Of a stretch of DNA of 64,000 bases, positions 57,629 through 64,000 are shown piece after piece. The stretch comes from Pseudorhodoferax aquiterrae. Lineage in GTDB: Bacteria; Pseudomonadota; Gammaproteobacteria; Burkholderiales; Burkholderiaceae_C. Each line of letters begins with the position of its first letter. Position 1 is the first letter of the stretch. Position numbers and translations under genes: made by a program. The stretch lies in assembly GCF_014652235.1 (NCBI RefSeq), contig NZ_BMYK01000029.1:1-64000 (forward strand). The letters run 5' to 3'. Under the pieces are notes generated by a model. It was not told the DNA's origin, did not search any database, and saw nothing but the letters and a program-made list of their open reading frames with translations.

Positions 57629-58330
57629 TCAGACGGTGCGCAGCACCATCATTTCCTTGATTTTCCCGATGGCCTTGGTCGGGTTCAGGTGCTTGGGGCA
57701 CACGTCCACGCAATTCATGATCGTGTGGCAGCGGAACAGGCGGTACGGGTCTTCCAGGTTGTCCAGGCGCTCGGCCGTGGCTTCGTCGCGGCTGTCGGCG
57801 ATGAAGCGGTAGGCCTGCAGCAGGCCGGCCGGGCCGACGAACTTGTCCGGGTTCCACCAGAAGCTCGGGCAGCTCGTGGAGCAGCTCGCGCACAGGATGC
57901 ACTCGTACAGGCCGTTGAGCTCCTCGCGCTCCTCGGGCGATTGCAGGCGCTCCTTGTCGGGTGCCAGGCTCTCGGTGATGAGGTAGGGCTTGATCGAGTG
58001 GTACTGCTTGAAGAACTGCGTCATGTCCACGATCAGGTCGCGGATCACGGGCAGGCCGGGCAGCGGCTTCAGGACCACGGGGTCCTTCAGCGTGTTCATG
58101 TTGGTCAGGCAGGCCAGGCCGTTCTTGCCGTTGATGTTCATCGCATCGGAGCCGCAGACGCCTTCGCGGCAGGAGCGGCGGAACGAGATCGACGGGTCCT
58201 GCTGCTTCAACTTGACCAGGGCGTCCAGCAGCATGCGCTCGCTGCCGTCGAGCTCGATCTCGACGGTCTGCATGTAGGGCTTGGCGTCCTTGTCCGGGTC
58301 GTAGCGGTAGATCTGGAATGTGCGCTTCAT
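57629..58330 (-). CDS. sdhB: Succinate dehydrogenase iron-sulfur subunit
   Basis: Electron-transfer subunit of complex II. The 233 residues carry [2Fe-2S] ligands C54, C59, D62 and C74, [4Fe-4S] ligands C144, C147, C150 (with C211) and [3Fe-4S] ligands C154, C201, C207. FWWNP (157-161) includes the Trp residues near the quinone site. ATG 58330; 14 bases after sdhA. Confidence 0.97.
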   Translation of the reverse strand: MKRTFQIYRYDPDKDAKPYMQTVEIELDGSERMLLDALVKLKQQDPSISFRRSCREGVCGSDAMNINGKNGLACLTNMNTLKDPVVLKPLPGLPVIRDLIVDMTQFFKQYHSIKPYLITESLAPDKERLQSPEEREELNGLYECILCASCSTSCPSFWWNPDKFVGPAGLLQAYRFIADSRDEATAERLDNLEDPYRLFRCHTIMNCVDVCPKHLNPTKAIGKIKEMMVLRTV

Positions 58331-58344
58331 CGTAGGGGGCCTTG

Positions 58345-60150
58345 TTAGAACGTGCGGACCTTGGGCGGGATCGAATCGACCGTCAGGGGCTTCAGGTTGA
58401 CCGGCTTGTAGGTCAGGTTGTTGCCCGCGCTGTGCCACAGCGTGTGCTTCATCCATTCCTTGTCGTTGCGGCCCAGCGGGAACTCGGGATGGTCGGCCGG
58501 ATGCTCGTAGTCGTAGACCGTGTGGGCGCCACGGCATTCCTTGCGCGCGGCGGCCGAGGTCATGGTGGCCTGGGCCACTTCGATCAGGTTGTCGACTTCG
58601 AGTGCTTCCATGCGCGCGGTGTTCCACACCATGGACTTGTCCTTGAGCGTGACGCCCGCCACGCGTTCGCGGATCGCGTTGACCTTGGTGACACCCTCGT
58701 CCATGCTGGCCTGCGTGCGGAACACGCCCGCGTGCTGCTGCATGGTGCTGCGGATCTCGTTGGCCACGTCCTGCGCGTAGGCGCCGCCGGTGGATTCCTG
58801 CAGCTGGTTCAGGCGCGCCAGCGTCTTGTCGCCGGCATCGGCCGGCAGCGGCTTGTGCTCACCCGAGCCCTTGACGAATTCGACGATGTGCTTGCCGGCG
58901 GACTTGCCGAACACCAGCAGGTCCAGCAGCGAGTTCGTGCCCAGGCGGTTGGCGCCGTGCACCGACACGCAGGAGCATTCGCCGACCGCGTACAGGCCGT
59001 TGACGATGTTGTTCTGCTGGCCGTCGTGCGTGACGACCTGGCCGTGGATGTTGGTCGGGATGCCACCCATCTGGTAGTGGATCGTCGGCACCACGGGAAT
59101 CGGTTCCTTGGTGATGTCCACGTTGGCGAAGTTGTGGCCGATCTCTTCCACCGAGGGCAGACGCTTGCGGATGGTGTCGGCGCCCAGGTGGTCCAGCTTC
59201 ATGAGGATGTAGTCCTTGTTGGGACCGCAGCCGCGACCTTCCTTGATCTCCTGGTCCATGGAGCGCGAGACGAAGTCGCGCGGCGCCAGATCCTTCAGCG
59301 TGGGCGCGTAGCGCTCCATGAAGCGTTCGCCATTGCTGTTGAGCAGGATGGCGCCTTCGCCGCGGCAGCCTTCGGTCAGCAGCACGCCGGCGCCGGCCAC
59401 GCCGGTGGGGTGGAACTGCCAGAACTCCATGTCCTGCAGCGGGATGCCGGCGCGTGCCGCCATGCCCAGGCCGTCGCCGGTGTTGATGAAGGCGTTGGTC
59501 GAGGCCGCGAAGATGCGGCCGGCACCGCCGGTGGCCAGCAGCACGGCCTTGGCCTGCAGTGCGTAGAGCTCACCGGTTTCCAGTTCCAGGGCGGTCACGC
59601 CGACCACGTCGCCGTCGGCGTCGCGGATCAGGTCCAGCGCCATCCACTCGACGAAGAAGTTGGTCTTGGCCTTGACGTTCTGCTGGTACAGCGTGTGCAG
59701 CATGGCGTGGCCGGTGCGGTCGGCCGCGGCGCAGGCGCGCTGCACGGGCTTTTCGCCGTAGTTGGCGGTGTGGCCGCCGAAGGGGCGCTGGTAGATCGTG
59801 CCGTCGGGGTTGCGGTCGAACGGCATGCCGAAGTGCTCGAGCTCGATCACGACCTTGGGCGCTTCACGGCACATGAACTCGATGGCGTCCTGGTCGCCCA
59901 GCCAGTCCGAGCCCTTGATGGTGTCGTAGAAGTGGTAGTGCCAGTTGTCCTCGGACATGTTGCCCAGCGAGGCCGACACGCCGCCCTGTGCCGCCACCGT
60001 GTGCGAGCGCGTCGGGAAGACCTTGGACAGGGAAGCGACGGACAGGCCGGCGCGGGACAGTTCGAGTGCGGCGCGCATGCCGGAGCCGCCGGCGCCGACG
60101 ATCACGACGTCGAACTTGCGCTTGTTGATGTTCTGCTTGGTGTAGCTCAT
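58345..60150 (-). CDS. sdhA: Succinate dehydrogenase flavoprotein subunit
   Basis: Catalytic subunit of complex II, 601 residues. FAD-binding VVIVGAGGSGMRAALEL; H50 in TRSHTVAAQGG is the covalent FAD attachment site. Substrate region includes EFWQFHPTG and the Cys/His/Arg-containing GECSCVSVHGANRLGTNSL. ATG 60150, two bases after sdhD, gives the canonical short N-terminus. Confidence 0.98.
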   Translation of the reverse strand: MSYTKQNINKRKFDVVIVGAGGSGMRAALELSRAGLSVASLSKVFPTRSHTVAAQGGVSASLGNMSEDNWHYHFYDTIKGSDWLGDQDAIEFMCREAPKVVIELEHFGMPFDRNPDGTIYQRPFGGHTANYGEKPVQRACAAADRTGHAMLHTLYQQNVKAKTNFFVEWMALDLIRDADGDVVGVTALELETGELYALQAKAVLLATGGAGRIFAASTNAFINTGDGLGMAARAGIPLQDMEFWQFHPTGVAGAGVLLTEGCRGEGAILLNSNGERFMERYAPTLKDLAPRDFVSRSMDQEIKEGRGCGPNKDYILMKLDHLGADTIRKRLPSVEEIGHNFANVDITKEPIPVVPTIHYQMGGIPTNIHGQVVTHDGQQNNIVNGLYAVGECSCVSVHGANRLGTNSLLDLLVFGKSAGKHIVEFVKGSGEHKPLPADAGDKTLARLNQLQESTGGAYAQDVANEIRSTMQQHAGVFRTQASMDEGVTKVNAIRERVAGVTLKDKSMVWNTARMEALEVDNLIEVAQATMTSAAARKECRGAHTVYDYEHPADHPEFPLGRNDKEWMKHTLWHSAGNNLTYKPVNLKPLTVDSIPPKVRTF

Positions 60151-60152
60151 GC

Positions 60153-60521
60153 TCACAGTCTCCAGAGGACTTGGATGGCCCAGCCGGCACAGCCGACCAG
60201 CCAGACGATGGTGAAAATCTGGAGCACGAGACGGAGCCAGACTGCCGCGGTGATGTAGTCCATCAGCACGTCGCGCATGCCCACCCACACGTGGTAGAGC
60301 AGGGCAACGATGACGGAGAAGGTCAGCACCTTCATCCATTGGGCGGCGAAGATGCCGGCCCACAGGTCGTAGCCGACGGGGCCCTTGGTCAGCAGCAACT
60401 GCGCCAGCACGATGACGGTGAACAGCGCCATGAGCACGCCGGTGACGCGCTGCGCCAGCCAGTCGCGCAGGCCGTAGTGCGCACCGACGACGATGCGCTT
60501 GGATCCGTAATTGACAGCCAT
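60153..60521 (-). CDS. sdhD: Succinate dehydrogenase membrane anchor subunit
   Basis: 122-residue anchor with three membrane helices (about 22-44, 58-80, 92-116). H77 in LLYHVWVGMRDVLMDY lies in the conserved quinone/heme region. Between sdhC and sdhA in the standard order. Confidence 0.93.
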   Translation of the reverse strand: MAVNYGSKRIVVGAHYGLRDWLAQRVTGVLMALFTVIVLAQLLLTKGPVGYDLWAGIFAAQWMKVLTFSVIVALLYHVWVGMRDVLMDYITAAVWLRLVLQIFTIVWLVGCAGWAIQVLWRL

Positions 60522-60544
60522 GGGGAGACTTTTCCTTGTTGTGG

Positions 60545-60991
60545 TCAGTAGACGCCGAACAGCTTGAGGCCCAGCACCAGCGTCAGGCCCAGGCTCAGCA
60601 CGAGCACGGTGACGGCCGAGGTCTTGCCGAACTGCTTGGTGACGGCGTCATGGCTGACGTCCATCCACAGGTGGCGCAGGCCGGCGATGAAATGGTGCAG
60701 GTAGGCCCACATCAGCGCCAGCACCGCGAGCTTGAGGAACCAGCCCGGCGCGAAACCCAGACCGGTGTTGAAGGCGGCCTTGAAACGCGCGAACGACAGC
60801 TCGGACGAGACCGAGGTGTCGAACATCCAGATGATGAAGGGCATCAACAGGAACATCAGCACGCCGCTGACGCGGTGCAGGATGGACACCCAGCCGGCCG
60901 CCGGCAGGCGGTAGGTCGGCAGGTCGGTCAGGGCATTGATGTTGCGGAACTGCGGGCGTTTGGGTCGTGCTGAGGAGGCGGCTTCTGTCAT
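60545..60991 (-). CDS. sdhC: Succinate dehydrogenase cytochrome b556 subunit
   Basis: 148-residue anchor with three membrane helices (about 35-55, 85-105, 125-145). SILHRVSGVLMF is the quinone-site region and H100 in YLHHFIAGLRHLWMD the likely heme ligand. First gene of the complex II operon; starts 146 bases downstream of gntR on the same strand. Confidence 0.95.
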   Translation of the reverse strand: MTEAASSARPKRPQFRNINALTDLPTYRLPAAGWVSILHRVSGVLMFLLMPFIIWMFDTSVSSELSFARFKAAFNTGLGFAPGWFLKLAVLALMWAYLHHFIAGLRHLWMDVSHDAVTKQFGKTSAVTVLVLSLGLTLVLGLKLFGVY

Positions 60992-61048
60992 GAATGCGCT
61001 TTCGTGGATGTAACTGCCTTGTAATTGTGTCGCGGCGGTCAGCCCAAA

Positions 61049-61065
61049 ATTCTATTGCAATGCAA
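61049..61065 (-). promoter_or_regulatory. Palindrome abutting a -10-like element upstream of sdhC
   Basis: TTGCAATGCAA (61055-61065) is an 11-bp palindrome with a single central base. On the minus strand it directly precedes TAGAAT (61049-61054), a five-of-six -10 match 58 bases before sdhC. The -35 is unclear. The site could be an operator over an sdh promoter. Confidence 0.4.
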
Positions 61066-61137
61066 CAGGGCAAACGCGACGAAGCATTGCAGCGGCAGTC
61101 GCAAACGCGTCTGGCTGCGTGCAACTGGTGGGCGGAA

Positions 61138-61926
61138 TCAGCTCAGATCGTTGCGGTAATGGTGCGTGTCGGTGCGGTACAGGCCGCGCCGCAGTTCCAT
61201 GGGCGTGTCGTTGTAGGTGTAGGCCACGCGTTCCACGCTGAGCAGCGGGGTGCCGGCCGGCACCTGCAGGATGTCGGCCTGCTCGGCATCGGGCAGCACG
61301 GCGCGGATCTTCTCCTCGGCGCGCACCATGCGAACGCCGAACTCGGTCTCGAACAGCGCGTAGGTGGGGCCGCGGAAGCTGGCCATGCGCTCGGCCGTCA
61401 GGCCCTTGAAGGGCCCACCGGGTAGCCAGAGGTCTTCGAGGATCGTGGGAACCTGCGCGCCATCCTGCCCGGCGAACGAGAGCACACGCCGGACCTGCAT
61501 CACCGCGTCGCTGCTGCGCAGCCCCAGCGTGCGCGCGATCTCGGCGCTGGCGCGGGTACGCCGGCACTCCAGAAAACGCCTCTGGGCCGGCCCTTCGCGG
61601 TTCAGGTCGCCGTCGTCGGGCACCAGTTTCAGGAAGCGGTAGCGCACATGCTGCTCGGTGTGCGTGGCCACGAAAGTGCCTCTGCCCTGGCGGCGCACCA
61701 GCAGGTTGTCGCCGGCCAGCTCGTCGACGGCCTTGCGCACCGTGCCCTGGCTCACGCGGTAGCGCCCGGCCAGTTCGATCTCGCTGGGAATCAGTTCGCC
61801 GGGTTTCCATTCGCCGGCCTGCAGGCTCTGCAGGATCAGCGCCTTGATCTGCTGGTACAGCGGGCTGAAGGCCGGCGTGGCCAGCGGGCCAGTGTCAGTG
61901 GTGGAATCGGAGCTTGGTGCGGGCAT
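61138..61926 (-). CDS. GntR/HutC-family transcriptional regulator
   Basis: 262-residue regulator with an N-terminal winged helix (SPLYQQIKALILQSLQAG ... PSEIELAGRYRVSQGTVRKAV) and a UTRA effector domain (about 105-255), the HutC subfamily. It lies between sdhC and the divergent mdh, so control of TCA genes by an organic acid is likely. ATG 61926 is chosen; longer frames add an Arg-rich tail. The palindrome TCTTATATAAGA inside its own promoter suggests autoregulation. Confidence 0.9.
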   Translation of the reverse strand: MPAPSSDSTTDTGPLATPAFSPLYQQIKALILQSLQAGEWKPGELIPSEIELAGRYRVSQGTVRKAVDELAGDNLLVRRQGRGTFVATHTEQHVRYRFLKLVPDDGDLNREGPAQRRFLECRRTRASAEIARTLGLRSSDAVMQVRRVLSFAGQDGAQVPTILEDLWLPGGPFKGLTAERMASFRGPTYALFETEFGVRMVRAEEKIRAVLPDAEQADILQVPAGTPLLSVERVAYTYNDTPMELRRGLYRTDTHHYRNDLS

Positions 61927-62051
61927 GGAACCGGGGGGCAAGCCAGGCGTCTGAGCGCCTGGCGGGGTTGGGAAGCGCGCGGACAGCGGGCGTTCTGCCA
62001 GCCTTCCATGCCCGCGCAAGCGGTGCCGCAACCGGGCGTTGCGGGCGGCGA

Positions 62052-62079
62052 ATTTTATCTTATATAAGACATAAGACAA
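62052..62079 (-). promoter_or_regulatory. gntR promoter with operator palindrome in its spacer
   Basis: On minus: -35 TTGTCT (62074-62079), 16-base spacer, -10 TAAAAT (62052-62057). The perfect 12-bp palindrome TCTTATATAAGA (62058-62069) fills most of the spacer. A/T-rich palindromes of this form are typical of GntR/HutC operators. A repressor bound here would block gntR and lie just upstream of the mdh promoter. Confidence 0.65.
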
Positions 62080-62080
62080 A

Positions 62081-62110
62081 TTGACCACGTTCGCGGAACA
62101 CGGGTAAACT
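62081..62110 (+). promoter_or_regulatory. Candidate mdh promoter
   Basis: TTGACC (62081-62086), 18-base spacer, TAAACT (62105-62110). The -35 matches five of six. Start would be near 62117, giving an 84-base leader before mdh. The gntR operator palindrome ends 12 bases upstream of the -35. Confidence 0.55.
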
Positions 62111-62200
62111 CTAGGGCTGTCCCCCGGGCCTGCGCGCTGCTCATTGTTCCGTCGCCTGGGCGGGGGTGTTTCTCCCTCCTTCCTTTTCGGAGCTTTCCTC

Positions 62201-63187
62201 ATGAGCAAAAAGCCTGTCCGCGTGGCCGTCACCGGTGCCGCTGGTCAAATCGGTTACGCCCTTCTGTTCCGCATCGCCTCGGGCGAAATGCTGGGCAAGG
62301 ACCAGCCGGTGATCCTGCAACTGCTCGAGATCCCCGACGAGAAGGCCCAGAAGGCCTTGAAGGGCGTGATGATGGAGCTGGAAGACTGCGCCTTCCCGCT
62401 GCTGGCCGGCATGGAAGCCCACAGCGACGCCATGACCGCCTTCAAGGACACCGATTACGCCCTGCTGGTCGGCGCCCGTCCGCGCGGCCCGGGCATGGAG
62501 CGTGCCGACCTGCTGGCCGCCAACGCCCAGATCTTCACGGCCCAGGGCAAGGCGCTGAACGCCGTCGCCAGCCGCAACGTCAAGGTGCTGGTGGTCGGCA
62601 ACCCCGCGAACACCAATGCCTACATCGCGATGAAGAGCGCGCCGGACCTGCCGCGCAAGAACTTCACCGCCATGCTGCGCCTGGACCACAACCGCGCGCT
62701 GAGCCAGATCGCCGCCAAGACCGGCACCAAGGTCGCCGACATCGAGAAGCTGACGGTCTGGGGCAACCACTCGCCCACGATGTACGCCGACTACCGCTTC
62801 GCCACCGTCGGCGGCAAGAGCGTCAAGGACCTCATCAACGACCAGGTCTGGAACGCCGACACCTTCCTGCCCACGGTGGGCAAGCGCGGCGCCGCCATCA
62901 TCGAGGCGCGTGGCCTGTCCTCCGCCGCGTCGGCCGCCAACGCCGCCATCGACCACATGCGCGACTGGGCGCTGGGCTCCAACGGCAAGTGGGTCACCAT
63001 GGGCATCCCCTCGGACGGCCAGTACGGCATTCCCAAGGACGTGATGTTCGGCTTCCCGGTCACGACCGAGAACGGCGAGTACAAGCTGGTCGAAGGCCTG
63101 GAGATCGACGCGTTCAGCCAGGAGCGCATCAACAAGACGCTCAAGGAACTGCAGGACGAACAGGCCGGCGTCGCCCACCTGCTCTGA
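62201..63187 (+). CDS. mdh: Malate dehydrogenase
   Basis: NAD-dependent oxidation of malate to oxaloacetate. The 328-residue protein has [13 protein letters not shown] (10-22), [15 protein letters not shown] substrate arginines, D162 in RLDHNRA and catalytic H190 in [11 protein letters not shown]. This is the longer, cytosolic-type bacterial form. ATG 62201 has GGAG about ten bases upstream; 19 codons of in-frame extension are not favoured. Divergent from gntR. Confidence 0.97.
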   Translation: MSKKPVRVAVTGAAGQIGYALLFRIASGEMLGKDQPVILQLLEIPDEKAQKALKGVMMELEDCAFPLLAGMEAHSDAMTAFKDTDYALLVGARPRGPGMERADLLAANAQIFTAQGKALNAVASRNVKVLVVGNPANTNAYIAMKSAPDLPRKNFTAMLRLDHNRALSQIAAKTGTKVADIEKLTVWGNHSPTMYADYRFATVGGKSVKDLINDQVWNADTFLPTVGKRGAAIIEARGLSSAASAANAAIDHMRDWALGSNGKWVTMGIPSDGQYGIPKDVMFGFPVTTENGEYKLVEGLEIDAFSQERINKTLKELQDEQAGVAHLL

Positions 63188-63210
63188 TCCACGAAGCTTC
63201 GCGCGCGACC

Positions 63211-64000
63211 ATGGCCGACTGGAATCCTGCGCTGTACCGTCGCTTCGAGGACGAGCGCACGCGTCCGGCGGCCGAGCTGCTGGCCCGTGTGCCCTCTGTG
63301 GGCGGGGCCTCGCGTGCGACCTTCGCGGTGGACCTGGGCTGCGGCCCGGGCAACTCCACCGAACTGCTGGTCCGGCGGTTTCCGCAGGCCCGCGTCCTGG
63401 GCGTCGACAACTCGGCGTCCATGCTGGTCAGTGCGCGCGAGCGCTTGCCCGGCACCGAATTCACCGAAGCCGACATCGCCGCCTGGACGCCCGCCGCGGG
63501 CGAGGCTCCCGACCTGCTGTTCGCCAACGCGGCCCTGCAGTGGGTGCCCGACCATGCGGAACTGCTGCCGCGGCTGTTCGGCCTGCTGGCCCCGGGCGGC
63601 GTGCTGGCCATCCAGATGCCCGACAACTGGCAGGAGCCCTCGCACCGTCTGATGCGCGAAGTCGCGCGCGACCCGGCCTGGGCGACCCAGATCGGCGATG
63701 CCGAAAGCCTGCGCACGCCGCTGCTGGGCATCGGCCGCTACTACGACCTGCTGGCGCCGCTGGCGGCCGAGGTCGACGTCTGGCACACCATCTACCAGCA
63801 CCGCATGGCCGGCCCGGGCGCCATCGTCGATTGGCTGCGCGGCACCGGGCTGCGGCCCTTCGTCGACCGGCTGTCCGAAGCGCAGCGCGCCGGCTTCCTG
63901 GCCGAGTACGAACGCCGCATCGACGCGGCCTATCCCCTGCGCGCCGACGGCCAGCGTCTGCTGGCCTTTCCGCGCCTGTTCATCGTCGCCCGCAAGGCCG
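63211..64000 (+). CDS. tam: Trans-aconitate 2-methyltransferase (3' end cut by window)
   Basis: SAM-dependent methylation of trans-aconitate, which inhibits aconitase. 263 codons are visible, aligning from start to near the end with E. coli Tam: MADWNPALYRRFEDERTRPA, DLGCGPGNSTELL (SAM motif I), FANAALQWVPDHAELLP, IQMPDNWQEPSHRLMREVA and LLAFPRLFIVARK. The family is about 250-260 residues, so only the last few residues are missing. 23 bases after mdh and on the same strand, so likely co-transcribed. Confidence 0.93.
   Translation, partial: MADWNPALYRRFEDERTRPAAELLARVPSVGGASRATFAVDLGCGPGNSTELLVRRFPQARVLGVDNSASMLVSARERLPGTEFTEADIAAWTPAAGEAPDLLFANAALQWVPDHAELLPRLFGLLAPGGVLAIQMPDNWQEPSHRLMREVARDPAWATQIGDAESLRTPLLGIGRYYDLLAPLAAEVDVWHTIYQHRMAGPGAIVDWLRGTGLRPFVDRLSEAQRAGFLAEYERRIDAAYPLRADGQRLLAFPRLFIVARKA

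Overview
The window is a chromosomal segment of a high-GC Betaproteobacterium, almost certainly order Burkholderiales and most likely family Comamonadaceae (Acidovorax/Variovorax-like). This rests on gene order and protein sequence: the maf-yceD-rpmF-plsX-fabHDG-acpP-fabF block, the rpoE-rseA-rseB-degP-lepA-lepB-DUF4845-rnc-era-recO-pdxJ-acpS-nagZ block, the LysR-leuC-entericidin-leuD-leuB-asd-fimV-truA-trpFBA-accD run, and sdhCDAB-sdhE-gltA with a GntR regulator divergent from mdh. Most of the window is core housekeeping DNA. No CRISPR array, insertion sequence, phage, tRNA or rRNA gene was seen.

Layout. 88-8.0 kb: RNase E (minus) with a long 5' leader, divergent from rluC, a HAD phosphatase, a Rieske protein and an S49 signal peptide peptidase; then a RsmI-like methyltransferase and Maf (minus). 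8.0-14.4 kb: fatty-acid synthesis, with ribosomal protein L32. 14.5-18.8 kb: the sigma-E envelope-stress module and DegP. 18.8-19.3 kb: a non-coding gap holding candidate promoters, two DnaA-box-like sites, a 26-codon ORF and a strong intrinsic terminator just before lepA. 19.3-27.1 kb: lepA to nagZ, nearly every junction overlapping. 27.1-30.5 kb (minus): lysS, a short MscS channel and an Hsp70-like protein.

30.5-41.7 kb is the accessory part: a surface-glycan cluster with a PglC-type phosphoglycosyl transferase and epimerase (minus), then on plus a glycosyltransferase, a MurJ/MviN-type flippase, a SAM methyltransferase, two more glycosyltransferases and an asparagine synthase, closed by a convergent FlaA1/WbpM-type nucleotide-sugar dehydratase. 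No Wzy polymerase or Wzz is recognisable.

41.7-55.9 kb: LON-domain protein, YggT, then a long minus-strand run of accD, trpA, trpB, trpF, truA, fimV, asd, leuB, leuD, a small entericidin, leuC and a LysR regulator. 55.9-64 kb: the TCA-cycle locus gltA, sdhE, sdhBADC and a GntR/UTRA regulator on minus, divergent from mdh, then tam (cut by the window end).

The main points of interest are non-coding: the attenuator-like arrangement upstream of lepA, the palindrome inside the gntR promoter spacer, paired hairpins before trpF and before rne, the palindrome between the divergent glycan genes, and a 31-bp tail-to-tail overlap of asnB with the dehydratase gene.
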